Numbered from the stretch's first letter, positions 36,750 through 45,731 are shown. The stretch is 64,000 bases of DNA from Lachnospiraceae bacterium (GCA_023664345.1 JAMPFQ010000007.1:54315-118314), one strand, 5' to 3'. Program-made: numbers and translations. Notes: generated by a model not told the origin, from the sequence alone.

Positions 36750-37788
36750 TCTTCCTCTCATTCCGCCGCGCAAACGGCATTTTGATCGCGGTTTTCAGTA
36801 CCGGGTACAGCGATTGCGCCATTCTCATAAAGCCTAACGCATTGGGATGGGTTCCGTCCACGAGACATTCCGTCCGTTCCTCATCGCCGAAAAAGGTTCC
36901 GCCGTCCAGAAACCATACCCTGCGGTCTCCATCCGCCAAAGCATTCTCATAGGTCCGGCGGATAATGTCCCTCCGCTCAGCCGCATTGCTCTTATCTCCT
37001 TCCACATCCGGTCTGGTCATAATGATAACGGGAACCTCCGGATGCGCCTGTCTGACAATCCTGAAAAACTCTTCATGGGTATCGGCCAGATGTTTCGGAT
37101 CGGGAGCATTATGATCATAGTCATAGACAAATGCGCTCATCTCGGGCAATGCCGCTATATATCCGGCAAATTCCCTTTCTCCCCGGGCGGAGCCGGAAAA
37201 GCCAAAATTATAGTGATCCGCGTCCAGCCATCTGCACACAATGCTGGTGTAGGCGTTTCCAACCCGCGACGCACAACCGCCCTCCGTGATGGAGGAGCCG
37301 TAGAAAACAATGGGCTTTTCAATGGAATATTCCTCCGCTTCCTCCATATGGGCGTTCTCATCGATCCCAATCTCCATACTGAGCAGGTGGTCGTTTCTGG
37401 GCAGATTGACGGTGACCGTTTCCATCTGCGTATTTTTATGGAAAAGCTTTTCCACCGTTATTTCTTCCATGGTGTGTTCCTGCGGGGCCACATAACCCCA
37501 AAATACAGATTCCCTGCCTTTTCCCAGATAAAGATCCGCCCCTGCGGAACCGGAAAGAGGGATGTTAATGTCCTCCTTCGCCTGCGCCAGGGTCATTCTC
37601 ACGCAGAGATCGGCGGAATCCGTGCGAAAGCGAACCCTGCCCCCTGCGGCCCTTTTCCCCAGAAAATCATACTGTGGCAGCAGATCCGTAATGTGGGGCT
37701 TCAATCTCCAAAACTGTCTCTTTTCTTTATCCGCCACCGCAAGACCATATATTCGAATGGGAGATTCCGTTATATGATAAAATTTCAT
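36739..37788 (-). CDS. SGNH/GDSL family esterase (carbohydrate esterase-like)
   Basis: At 349 residues it has an N-terminal beta-sandwich-like domain (about 1-165) and a C-terminal SGNH hydrolase with IVFYGSSITEG (nucleophile Ser), NFGFSGSARGE (Gly block), DYDHNAP (Asn block) and LVDGTHPNALGF (Asp/His). This two-domain plan is seen in acetyl-polysaccharide esterases of gut Firmicutes. There is no signal peptide, suggesting action on imported acetylated sugars. It sits between two hybrid kinases in one unit (27-base gap, 11-base overlap), an unusual place for a metabolic enzyme. Confidence 0.85.
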   Translation of the reverse strand: MKFYHITESPIRIYGLAVADKEKRQFWRLKPHITDLLPQYDFLGKRAAGGRVRFRTDSADLCVRMTLAQAKEDINIPLSGSAGADLYLGKGRESVFWGYVAPQEHTMEEITVEKLFHKNTQMETVTVNLPRNDHLLSMEIGIDENAHMEEAEEYSIEKPIVFYGSSITEGGCASRVGNAYTSIVCRWLDADHYNFGFSGSARGEREFAGYIAALPEMSAFVYDYDHNAPDPKHLADTHEEFFRIVRQAHPEVPVIIMTRPDVEGDKSNAAERRDIIRRTYENALADGDRRVWFLDGGTFFGDEERTECLVDGTHPNALGFMRMAQSLYPVLKTAIKMPFARRNERKNEK

Positions 37789-37815
37789 TTCTGTGCAAAC
37801 CTTTCTGTTCCGTTA

Positions 37816-39951
37816 TCAGGAAATGCTATTCCTGCCTAATACCGTCTGGATCAGTTCCCGCAGTTCATGGATATCGATGGGCTTCGGGAAATGGGCGTTC
37901 ATTCCCGCATCCATGGATCTCTGGTAATCCTCCGCAAAGGCGTTGGCAGACAGGGCTATGATGGGAATCTGCGCCAGCTGCCGGTTTTCGAGCTGTCGGA
38001 TCTTTCTCGCCGCCTCGTGCCCGTCCATCACCGGCATCTGGATATCCATCAGGATCAGGTCATAATATCCCGGTTCGGAATGTGCCACTTTCTCCAGCCC
38101 TATGCTTCCGTCCTCCGCCGTCTCCACAAGGAATCCCTGCCTGGTGAGCAGTTCCTCCGCAATCTCCATATTGATCTCATTGTCCTCCACCAGCAGAACC
38201 CTCTTCCCTTTCAGGAAATCCTGATCCACAACGCTGTCCGATACTGTGGCGCCGTTGGATTCCTGTCCCTCCTGAAGCCTCAGACGCAGGCTGACCGTGA
38301 ACCGGCTTCCCTTTCCCGGCTCGCTCTCCACCTCGATATCCCCTTTCATCATATCCACCATGTTCTTCACTACCGTAAGGCCCAAGCCGGTCCCCGGGAC
38401 TCCGCTCTGGGTGGTGTTGCTTTCCCGCTTGAAAGGATCGAACAGGCTGCCGATAAATTCTTTTGAGATGCCGATCCCGTTGTCCTCCACGATAAACCGA
38501 TACGTGCCGTAACCCGGAAAATCGTTCTCTACCTCCTCGGCAGTCAGGGAAACATTTCCCCCCGGATCCGTATATTTTACCGCATTGTCCAGCAGCTGGC
38601 ACAAAATCTCCTTGATACGCCTGTGATCCGCCACCACCGCAAAACGGTTGATTCCAGATCTGTCCAACAGAAAGTGCAGGGATTTGGCGTTTATCTCAAC
38701 CATCACCGCTTTCTCCACCTCCGCGAGCAGATCCGCCAGGTGGCATTCGCTTTCCACCAGATTGACTTTTCCCGACTCCATACGGGTAATCTCAAGGGAT
38801 TCATTGACAATGGCAAGCAGCTGCTCGCCGGAAATACGGATCTTCTTATTATATTCATCGATCCTGTCCGGTTCCATGACATGATTCCTGATCAGTTCCG
38901 TATAGCCGATAATGGCGTTCAGGGGCGTGCGGATATCATGGGACATATTGGACAAAAATACACTTCTCGCCAGATTGGCCGTTTCCGCCCGCTGCAGGGC
39001 GCTCTGCAGAAGATTCTGTTTCTCGATCTGATCGGTGATATCCTTTACCACAAATAATGTCACGATATCACCCGTATACTCATTTTTCCCAAGCAGCAGT
39101 ATGTAAAAGCACAGACGCTTCTGTCCCATGGCGTCCATGATCCATCCTTCAAAAGTCTGTTCCAGTCCTCCCGTCTCATAGCACCGGATCAGCCGCCTGA
39201 TATCGAAAAATTCCCTGTACTCCTCCAGGGATTCCGGCGCCACATTGCGCACGCAGGACTCGATATAATCCGTGTACTTCGCATAGGGCTTCGGATTCAT
39301 ATACTCAAACAGATCATAGGCCTTTCCCTCCGATAACTGCAGGGCATCTCCGATAAACCTGTCTTTGCTCAGATCGACCTCGAAAAAAGTGATGGCGTCA
39401 TATAAAATGGCTTTCTTATACTGGCTCTCCCGCACATTAACGCTGCGGAGTTCCTCGTTCACCCTTTCCAGCCTGTGCATCCTCTGCTTCATCCTGTCGG
39501 TGGCGTCCTCAATGAACACCAGGAAGATATCCCCATACGCCTCCGTATGCAGGAAATGCCCGTAATCCTCTATCCAACGCACACTCCCGTCTTTCTGTAT
39601 GATCCTGTATTCCACATAATCCAGATCATAGACGCTGTTCGCGATCTGCGTGGCAATGCTTTCCTCCACACTGTCAAGATCCCCGGAATATACCATCCCT
39701 CTGAAAGTATATCCCGTCAGTTCCCGGAATTCAGCCTCCGTATCACAGCCGAATATCCGCAGTATGGCCTTGTTGGCATAAATCAGTTCTTCCTTTCCGT
39801 CCGCGTGGTAAATGAAAAAGCCTCCAGGCATTCCTTCCAGGATCAGTTCCATCAGGGGAATGGTCTTTTCGTCAAAGTTTTGAAAGAAATCCTTTTGCCG
39901 TTTCATTGATGCCTGTTTTGCCGGATTGCCTGTGCCGTATAATGTCTTCAT
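37816..39951 (-). CDS. Cytoplasmic PAS hybrid histidine kinase
   Basis: The 711-residue protein has no membrane segment. A PAS domain (about 30-155; GGFFIYHADGKEELIYANKA) and a second PAS-like region (about 180-320, ending VKDITDQIEKQ) lead to HisKA (FLSNMSHDIRTPLNAIIGY), HATPase (VEDNGIGISKEFIGSLFDPF; GTGLGLTVVKNMV) and a C-terminal receiver (LLVEDNEIN; phospho-Asp in LILMDIQMPVMDGH; Lys in FPKPIDIH). AGAGGG precedes the ATG. It heads the kinase-esterase-kinase unit, and its signal is probably intracellular. Confidence 0.92.
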   Translation of the reverse strand: MKTLYGTGNPAKQASMKRQKDFFQNFDEKTIPLMELILEGMPGGFFIYHADGKEELIYANKAILRIFGCDTEAEFRELTGYTFRGMVYSGDLDSVEESIATQIANSVYDLDYVEYRIIQKDGSVRWIEDYGHFLHTEAYGDIFLVFIEDATDRMKQRMHRLERVNEELRSVNVRESQYKKAILYDAITFFEVDLSKDRFIGDALQLSEGKAYDLFEYMNPKPYAKYTDYIESCVRNVAPESLEEYREFFDIRRLIRCYETGGLEQTFEGWIMDAMGQKRLCFYILLLGKNEYTGDIVTLFVVKDITDQIEKQNLLQSALQRAETANLARSVFLSNMSHDIRTPLNAIIGYTELIRNHVMEPDRIDEYNKKIRISGEQLLAIVNESLEITRMESGKVNLVESECHLADLLAEVEKAVMVEINAKSLHFLLDRSGINRFAVVADHRRIKEILCQLLDNAVKYTDPGGNVSLTAEEVENDFPGYGTYRFIVEDNGIGISKEFIGSLFDPFKRESNTTQSGVPGTGLGLTVVKNMVDMMKGDIEVESEPGKGSRFTVSLRLRLQEGQESNGATVSDSVVDQDFLKGKRVLLVEDNEINMEIAEELLTRQGFLVETAEDGSIGLEKVAHSEPGYYDLILMDIQMPVMDGHEAARKIRQLENRQLAQIPIIALSANAFAEDYQRSMDAGMNAHFPKPIDIHELRELIQTVLGRNSIS

Positions 39952-39984
39952 GTGATCCCTCTTTACTTTTCCTTTGCAGCTCCC

Positions 39985-40431
39985 TTACTGCTCTTCTTTC
40001 CGCGCTCTCCTTTTTTTCTGCGCTTCACTTGACCATGTACAGATAAATACAAAGAACATGACTAACGCCCCTATGAGCGCCACAAAATATGCGGTGGCAA
40101 CAGGAGTTGAAGTCTGCACGCCTTCTACATTCGCATACAGCTTTCCGTTGGAAAGATACGCCGTGACCGTCGATCCCTCGCGGTATGAATACGCATTATG
40201 CGCATTTTTCAGATCATATTCCTTTCCCTGATACAGAACCTTGATCTCATATTCTGTTGTGGTAGACCTGGAATATCCCGTCCTGTATGTTGTCTGTACC
40301 GTGTCTGAACTGACCACCGTTACCTTTACTTCCTCATACTCCACATCGGCGTTTGCCATAGGTCCCCTCAACAGTACAGCTGCAACGATCAGGATTCCGG
40401 TGATGATTCCAAATGCCCATACTTTTTTCAT
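39985..40431 (-). CDS. DUF3592-like membrane protein
   Basis: Using the ATG at 40431 with AGAAGGAGA upstream, the product has 148 residues. It has a membrane segment or uncleaved signal at 5-24, an extracytoplasmic beta-rich domain with TTTEYEIKVLYQGKEY and GSTVTAYLSNGKLYANVEG, and a second membrane segment at about 115-137. This resembles DUF3592 proteins. Function unknown. Upstream in-frame codons have no ribosome site and were left out. Confidence 0.7.
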   Translation of the reverse strand: MKKVWAFGIITGILIVAAVLLRGPMANADVEYEEVKVTVVSSDTVQTTYRTGYSRSTTTEYEIKVLYQGKEYDLKNAHNAYSYREGSTVTAYLSNGKLYANVEGVQTSTPVATAYFVALIGALVMFFVFICTWSSEAQKKRRARKEEQ

Positions 40432-40616
40432 AGTCTTTCTCCTTCTGACTGTAATATTTATTTTGTATCCATTATAATTTACACGCCATAAAAAAACAAT
40501 TATTTTTACCCTCTTTTGGGCCGGTAGTACGATTAACCGCCTTGTTAAAAACAAAACTGTTACACTGATCGTGTCGGCATGGATCTTTGAGAGATCGGAA
40601 CTGAAAGAAAGCGGGA

Positions 40617-41318
40617 TCATTCAAGCAATTGTATTTCCATCTGCTCTTTTACCAATCTGCCATGATCAAATTTCATAATGTACGCATTTGATGATGGATT
40701 GGCCCTGACATAACTGATCTTTCCATCCCGTTCCACAAACGCCGTGTCTGACTCCATTGCCAGTCCCGGCAGTGTCTTTTCCTTTAGCATCCCGTCAAAG
40801 CTGGCTGCCCGCTCCTCATAATGCGGGCAGTAAGCATATGGGTGGATATTCAGCATGTCGTCCACCCATCCGTATCCAACCTCCCCATTGACCCAAAAGA
40901 TATCACTGTCGCTATACCCGCAGTGAAACCAGCACATCGCACCGGCGCTTATGCCCGTTAAAATGGCGGTATCGTTTAAATAGATTTCTTTCAGCTTCCT
41001 GTCAAGTCTGTGCTTTCTCCAGACCTCCATCATAAAAAAGGTATCGCCGCCGCCGACATAAATGATATCGGCCCATGCCAGGAGTTCGTCGATCTCCTGC
41101 GGGACATACTCTTTTGTAACCAGGCACAGCGCCTTTACATTGCAATCCAGCTGGCCGAATGTATTCTTAATGTTGTCGATATATCCCTCCGCGTCTTTGC
41201 TCGCCGTTCCGACAAATAAAAGGTTATGCCGCTCTTTTTTGTCCATGTTCACAATGTATTTGTTGATCGCGTGATTTGACCGCAGATTTCCGCCTGCCAT
41301 GGCAACAATCCTTCCCAT
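40617..41318 (-). CDS. Peptidase E-like serine peptidase (family S51)
   Basis: From the ATG with GGGAGG seven bases upstream the product has 233 residues. The Rossmann-like fold shows IVAMAGGNLRSN at the start, IIYVGGGDTFFMMEVW, and the nucleophile elbow GISAGAMCWF with the catalytic Ser; the region with HPYAYCPHYEER fits the following His block. Family members cleave N-terminal Asp-Xaa dipeptides or are cyanophycinase-like. It is a single gene, cytoplasmic. Confidence 0.87.
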   Translation of the reverse strand: MGRIVAMAGGNLRSNHAINKYIVNMDKKERHNLLFVGTASKDAEGYIDNIKNTFGQLDCNVKALCLVTKEYVPQEIDELLAWADIIYVGGGDTFFMMEVWRKHRLDRKLKEIYLNDTAILTGISAGAMCWFHCGYSDSDIFWVNGEVGYGWVDDMLNIHPYAYCPHYEERAASFDGMLKEKTLPGLAMESDTAFVERDGKISYVRANPSSNAYIMKFDHGRLVKEQMEIQLLE

Positions 41319-41421
41319 ATCCAAACCTCCCAATCTCGATCATAGTTTTAGGAACTGTCTGTTGATAACCTGTACATTTGATTTTCCAGGTCATTTTCGG
41401 ACAATTTCGTACTTGTATCTG

Positions 41422-42429
41422 TTACAGATCCAACTGAATATCCTTCGCATATGAATATGAGATCACTTCTCCCGCCTTAGTGGAACTGTACCCCTTTTCC
41501 CTGTGGGAATAATTCGATATTTCAACGGATCCGAACTCTGCAAATCTATCATAAATCCGTTCCAGCACAGCCAATTCCGCATCCGTCAGGATTCCCTCCG
41601 GGACATCGCACTCGGGAATGACCTGATGCCTTTCATATCCGTTATCATACGTCACTTCTATATGGGCGATCCGGTCGGCTGCCATTGTTCCAAATAAAAT
41701 ATCATAATTCTCCGGCACAGGCCCATAAGGCAGATGAACATACTTCGTTCCGGAAATGGATATGCCGTTCTCCCGATAGAAGATCATATCTGAATAATTC
41801 AGCAGCTTTAATAATTTTGTCTTTAACAGTCCGGCATTTTTATGCGCAAAGAACAAAACCATGGCACAGAATTTCTCATAATCAAATGCCTTGAATCCGT
41901 TCTCCTCAGACGGGATGGTGGAAAAAAACCGTTGCAGAAATCTCCGGTCAGGATCATATTTTATGTCCTGCTCCAGTTTATCTACATTTTCCAGCAGTCT
42001 GGCTTTCTGCTTTTCAGAGAAAGCGACTTCATTCTCCGTCAGGTAAGCCCGCATATTTTCCGGCTCACGCAGAAATAAAAGGAGACTGTTATGGGCTTTA
42101 TCCTGGATGGAGCCGTTCTCATATCTGAAGATCGTCTTGTCACCCCAGTTAAGCAGTTTCGCGAAACTGCGCTGGCTCAATCCATACTGTTCCCTGATCT
42201 GTCTGATCTCTTCCGGCAATAACAGCCTGTGCTTTCTCCGATATTCATTATACGCATTCACCAGAGTGGCATTATCAAATTCTTCATAGTAGAACTCTTC
42301 CCCGCAATCGGCGCATACCAGGACCTGTGCATCAACTTCAACGGATTCTCCGCATACGGTATAAGTTTCTCTTTTGGTCACAATCTTTGTTTCGACTTCC
42401 TTACCACATTCCTCACAATATTTTCTCAT
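41422..42429 (-). CDS. MqsA/YgiT-type antitoxin with HTH and Panacea (DUF4065) domain
   Basis: The start at 42429 (CAGGAGGTGG upstream) gives 335 residues. The N-terminal zinc ribbon has CEECGKE and CADCGEEFY. An HTH follows (LPEEIRQIREQYGLSQRSFAKLL with GDKTIFRYENG), then a C-terminal Panacea/SocA-like domain (about 170-320; FCAMVLFFAHKNAGLLKTKLLKLLNYSD, HLPYGPVPENYD). The zinc ribbon plus HTH plan matches MqsA antitoxins and the Panacea domain is known as a toxin-neutralising domain. It follows the MqsR-like toxin by 19 bases and probably represses the operon through the HTH. Confidence 0.88.
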   Translation of the reverse strand: MRKYCEECGKEVETKIVTKRETYTVCGESVEVDAQVLVCADCGEEFYYEEFDNATLVNAYNEYRRKHRLLLPEEIRQIREQYGLSQRSFAKLLNWGDKTIFRYENGSIQDKAHNSLLLFLREPENMRAYLTENEVAFSEKQKARLLENVDKLEQDIKYDPDRRFLQRFFSTIPSEENGFKAFDYEKFCAMVLFFAHKNAGLLKTKLLKLLNYSDMIFYRENGISISGTKYVHLPYGPVPENYDILFGTMAADRIAHIEVTYDNGYERHQVIPECDVPEGILTDAELAVLERIYDRFAEFGSVEISNYSHREKGYSSTKAGEVISYSYAKDIQLDL

Positions 42430-42448
42430 CGATACCACCTCCTGCAGT

Positions 42449-42793
42449 CTAAGCAAACCCGGCCTCATGAAAACTCAGGCATTTAAGAATATCTTCTCCA
42501 TTTTCCTGTGTGATCTTCACTTTCACATAAAATTGCATTCCGTCAACTTCTTTCTTAAATTCCCAGATATCGCCAGTTCTTTCGGGATCAAAATCCTGTT
42601 TGGGGCCCTTATAATAATCATTAGCAACAAGCGCCAGAATCTCGGCTTTTGCATCTGTGATCGTAAGGCCGTGCGCCGCCAGCGCCTGCATATTTTTTCT
42701 TCTGGGCACAAAATCATATTTTCCTTTCGATATCAGCCTTTTGGCCTTTTCCAAAAATGTTACAATGTCTGTCCTGTTTGTCTGACCAGTCAC
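42449..42793 (-). CDS. MqsR-family toxin (mRNA interferase type)
   Basis: The 114-residue protein starts at GTG with GGAGG upstream. It has FLEKAKRLISKGKYDFVPRR, LTITDAKAEILALVANDYYK and IWEFKKEVDGMQFYVKVKI, ending LKCLSFHEA. This is the pattern of MqsR/GCU-specific ribosome-dependent mRNA interferases with a RelE-like fold (usual length 95-115). Toxin-first order matches mqsRA. Neutralisation would be by the Panacea-bearing protein downstream. Confidence 0.85.
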   Translation of the reverse strand: MTGQTNRTDIVTFLEKAKRLISKGKYDFVPRRKNMQALAAHGLTITDAKAEILALVANDYYKGPKQDFDPERTGDIWEFKKEVDGMQFYVKVKITQENGEDILKCLSFHEAGFA

Positions 42794-42814
42794 TCTTTTT
42801 CCTCCGTATATTTT

Positions 42815-42863
42815 ATTATATGCATATATATTTTTTTGTCAAGTATAATATGGTCATATGACC
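42815..42863 (-). promoter_or_regulatory. Toxin-antitoxin promoter with palindromic operators
   Basis: On the minus strand a full consensus TTGACA, 16 bases, TATAAT. A perfect palindrome TATATGCATATA (42817-42828) overlaps the -10 and spacer. A second, GGTCATATGACC (42852-42863), lies ten bases upstream of the -35. Both are natural binding sites for an autoregulating HTH antitoxin. Confidence 0.8.
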
Positions 42864-42875
42864 GCATTTTATTTT

Positions 42876-43652
42876 TTACGATCCGCAAGACTTATAATGT
42901 CTCACTCCGAAGCGCCACATCCCATACGCCGGAAGCAGAAACCACAGCGCCAAAAGCGGCAGAAAAGCATATCCCGCGTTGGTGTTTCTGTCCAGCAGAT
43001 ACAACAGCGGGTAGTACTGCACCAGTGCATAGGGTATGACAAAAGTAATGATCCACAGCATCCGCTTTCCATATACCCCAAAAGGATATTTCCCATACTC
43101 CACCGCGCCGTTGGTGAACACATTGATAAATTCCAGCCCTTCCAGCGTAAAAAAACTAAAAGACGCGCACAGCATAAAGATTGCCGAAAACAGGCACATC
43201 CCGCCAAAGATCATCAAAAATACGGTCAGGACTTTCATCCCTGTCCATCTGATCCCACTCTTACGGATCCCATATGCCAGCATCACCGCCGCCTGGAGCA
43301 GCCTCCCGAACCGTCCGTATTCAAACCTGCTCACAAGCACCTGGAACACGATATTCCTGGGACGCAGCAGTATCCGGTCAAACTCTCCGTTCCTGACCAG
43401 TCCTGCACAACAATCAAATCCCCTGGCAAACATCTCTGACAAAGTGTATCCCATCAGAAAGATACCATAGCATAAGAGCACTTCACTGTAGACAAATCCT
43501 TTCACATTGGTGAATCTCTGAAACATGAAGAAAATTCCTGCAAACACACTGAAAGAATTGAGGAAGATTCCTATGGAGTACATGAAGAAAGACGCCTTGT
43601 ATTCCATTTTGCTTTTTAAGATAATGGATAGATAATGTTGATATAAACGCAT
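42876..43652 (-). CDS. ABC-2 family permease (COG3694-like)
   Basis: A 258-residue protein with six membrane segments, starting MRLYQHYLSIILKSKMEYKA, with FDRILLRPRNIVFQVLVSRF in the cytoplasmic loop. This is the pattern of one of the two permeases that accompany COG4586 ATPases. AAAGGAG precedes the ATG. It is the third gene after ATPase and first permease, separated from the latter by a structured element of about 125 bases. Substrate unknown. Confidence 0.85.
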   Translation of the reverse strand: MRLYQHYLSIILKSKMEYKASFFMYSIGIFLNSFSVFAGIFFMFQRFTNVKGFVYSEVLLCYGIFLMGYTLSEMFARGFDCCAGLVRNGEFDRILLRPRNIVFQVLVSRFEYGRFGRLLQAAVMLAYGIRKSGIRWTGMKVLTVFLMIFGGMCLFSAIFMLCASFSFFTLEGLEFINVFTNGAVEYGKYPFGVYGKRMLWIITFVIPYALVQYYPLLYLLDRNTNAGYAFLPLLALWFLLPAYGMWRFGVRHYKSCGS

Positions 43653-43695
43653 ATGAGACTCCTTTCACCGCTTCAACAATACAAATCTTTCATGG

Positions 43696-43821
43696 GAAGA
43701 ATGCCCGCTCTTTGGGCATTCTTCAGTGTGAAGAAAGTCTGCAAAGCAGACTTAGAAGTTCTTTGCGAAGCAGCCTATGCTGCGAGCCAAAATTGCTAAA
43801 GCAATTAGAACTTCTCTTCAC
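43696..43821. repeat. Cloverleaf-like structured intergenic element with adjacent hairpin
   Basis: An 11-bp hairpin (GAAGAATGCCC/GGGCATTCTTC, 43696-43724) stands beside nested stems. The outer stem is GTGAAGA/TCTTCAC (43728-43734 with 43815-43821), the first arm AGTCTGC-AAA-GCAGACT, and the second AGAAGTTCT/AGAACTTCT (43754-43762 with 43807-43815) enclosing GCAGC/GCTGC and ATTGC/GCAAT hairpins. It fills the gap between the two permease genes and ends next to a stop codon, like the element at 33972. Confidence 0.65.
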
Positions 43822-43822
43822 G

Positions 43823-44629
43823 CTAGCCGCCCTGTACCACCACACGCTTCTCCGCCCTCCGCCAGAGAATTTTGCCCAAAATCGTCAACACGACCAGCCA
43901 GAATATCTGCAACAAAACTGCCCGCTCCATCTCCGCCCCCGTCAGGTTTCCGCTGTAGATTCTCAAAGGCACATTCTGTATGGCGGCAAAGGGCAGGATT
44001 TCCAGCACACGCTGCATCTTTTGCGGGAAAAAGGGGAACGGAATGACCGCTCCCGTCAGAAAATCCCGAAGCGATGAGAAAAGTATTCCTATGCCATTTG
44101 CGGACAATGTATAAAAGACGATCATATAAAGAACCATGCTCATTGCTGTGAGCACTGCTCCCCCTAAAAAGAGCGTGATCACAAACAATATAAAATGCGG
44201 CATATCCACAGGCGCAGTCAGCCCATATCCATCAGGCAGGAACACCACAACTCCCAGGATCGGCAGACATCGCAGCATGGCCCTTGACATTCTGCCCGCC
44301 AGGGTCCTTACAAACCACATATCATAAAGGGAAACCGGCCTGCATAACTCATAGGCGATTCCACCATCCGTCACGCTGCTCAACAATTCCTGTTCGAATA
44401 AATTTCCCTGGATAAACGCAAGGAACGCCTGTTGCAGCCAGATATAGCAGCAGGTCTCATCCATAGTCATGGGATAGGCCCCAGGATCCGCTTCGTAAAA
44501 AGCCCGCAGCACCATGATCTCCATGAAGCCCCAGAAAAACTGTGTCACGATCCCCGCCAGCGCCGCCGAGCGATACTGCAATCCTGTCACAAGACGGAGC
44601 CGGAAAAAGGAAAAATATTTTTTCATCAT
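43823..44629 (-). CDS. ABC-2 family permease (COG4587-like)
   Basis: The start at 44629 follows GGGGGTGTGGG and gives 268 residues with six membrane segments. The family-like stretch LLSSVTDGGIAYELCRPVSLYD is typical of this permease type, where Arg-Pro in the second cytoplasmic loop is conserved. It lies ten bases after the ATPase gene. With the other permease it should form a heterodimeric exporter. Confidence 0.85.
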   Translation of the reverse strand: MMKKYFSFFRLRLVTGLQYRSAALAGIVTQFFWGFMEIMVLRAFYEADPGAYPMTMDETCCYIWLQQAFLAFIQGNLFEQELLSSVTDGGIAYELCRPVSLYDMWFVRTLAGRMSRAMLRCLPILGVVVFLPDGYGLTAPVDMPHFILFVITLFLGGAVLTAMSMVLYMIVFYTLSANGIGILFSSLRDFLTGAVIPFPFFPQKMQRVLEILPFAAIQNVPLRIYSGNLTGAEMERAVLLQIFWLVVLTILGKILWRRAEKRVVVQGG

Positions 44630-44639
44630 CCCACACCCC

Positions 44640-45464
44640 CTAAATCTCGTAGCTGCGGTACAGTTCCGCCAGGGTCTCATCGATGCTGGCATCACCCTTT
44701 TTGATATCCTCCAGCGTGCCGTCCATAAGAATCTGCCCCTTGCCGATCAGGATAATGCGCTTTGTCAACGCCTCGATATCCTGCATATCATGAGTGGTCA
44801 GGATCACCGTCGTGCCATGAGTCTGATTCCGCTTTTTGATGAAATCCCGGACTGCCAGCTTTGACACCGCGTCAAGACCGATAGTGGGCTCGTCCAGAAA
44901 CAAGATCCGCGGATTGTGCAGCAGGGACGCCGCGATCTCACAGCGCATACGCTGGCCGAGGGAAAGCTGCCTCACCGGAGTGCGCAGGAATTCTTGCAGA
45001 TTCAGTAATTCCGTTAATTCCTCGAGATTTTCCCTGTACAGGGAGTCAGAAACAGAATAGATATCCTTTAATAGTTCAAAGGAATCTATGACCGGAACAT
45101 CCCACCAAAGCTGCGACCGCTGTCCGAAGACCACGCCGATCTGACGCACGTGCTCGATGCGGCTGCGTTTCTCCTGCTTCGTCAGGGACGGAGCCTTGCT
45201 GTTGAAAAGCCGCCTGCCGTCCACCGTCACGATGCCGCTGTCCGGTGTCAATATTCCGCTTAGAATTTTGATCGTGGAACTTTTCCCCGCTCCATTGGGG
45301 CCGATGTAGCCCACCATCTCCCCATCGTTAATGGTAAAGCTGACATCTTTAAGCGCCTGGATCTCTTCATATTTTCTGTGAAAGAGAGCCTTGCAGGCTT
45401 CCCAAAAGCCTGCGTTCCTTTTTGCAACCCTGTACGATTTACATACGTTCTCCATCGTGATCAT
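44640..45464 (-). CDS. ABC transporter ATP-binding protein (COG4586-like)
   Basis: Starting at 45464 with AGGAGG upstream, the 274-residue ATPase has the N-terminal extra stretch of COG4586 (RNAGFWEACKALFHRKYEEI), Walker A GPNGAGKSSTIKIL, signature LSLGQRMRCEIAASLLH (a variant LSLGQ), Walker B ILFLDEPTIGLD and H-loop TTHDMQD. It heads a three-gene exporter operon. Transcripts carry a leader of about 120 bases with several hairpins. Confidence 0.94.
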   Translation of the reverse strand: MITMENVCKSYRVAKRNAGFWEACKALFHRKYEEIQALKDVSFTINDGEMVGYIGPNGAGKSSTIKILSGILTPDSGIVTVDGRRLFNSKAPSLTKQEKRSRIEHVRQIGVVFGQRSQLWWDVPVIDSFELLKDIYSVSDSLYRENLEELTELLNLQEFLRTPVRQLSLGQRMRCEIAASLLHNPRILFLDEPTIGLDAVSKLAVRDFIKKRNQTHGTTVILTTHDMQDIEALTKRIILIGKGQILMDGTLEDIKKGDASIDETLAELYRSYEI

Positions 45465-45620
45465 GTTTGCTTCCTCCTGGTAGTTTAGATTTCGTCTACT
45501 TTCCAAGTAGGTCTGTCTCCGTCGGATTTTGCCGACGAATACCTGCTATGAAATTGTTCTCCCGCAAAGGGATATTGCGAGAGGGAGTTTCATAATATCA
45601 AATTGAGAAAAAACTGTCAA
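45465..45620 (-). promoter_or_regulatory. Promoter and structured 5' leader of the ABC exporter operon
   Basis: On the minus strand TTGACA (45615-45620), 17 bases, TATTAT (45592-45597). The leader of about 120 bases holds three hairpins: TATGAAA/TTTCATA enclosing CTCCCGCAA/TTGCG-AGA-GGGAG (45547-45594, partly overlapping the promoter), CGTCGG/CCGACG (45520-45537) and CTACTT/AAGTAG (45496-45510). There is no T-run terminator. It matches no riboswitch I know. Confidence 0.6.
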
Positions 45621-45702
45621 GCAGAAACAGATCTTTCCTTGATAGATATAGCGGGCTATCGCTGCATCATTACTGGCAATATTTTCTGATATTAAGATAT
45701 TG

Positions 45703-45731
45703 TTGAAATAAAATACTGCCTATGGTACAAT
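45703..45731 (+). promoter_or_regulatory. Promoter of the second chemoreceptor
   Basis: TTGAAA, 17 bases, TACAAT. Transcription would start near 45738, about 190 bases before the start codon. Confidence 0.65.
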
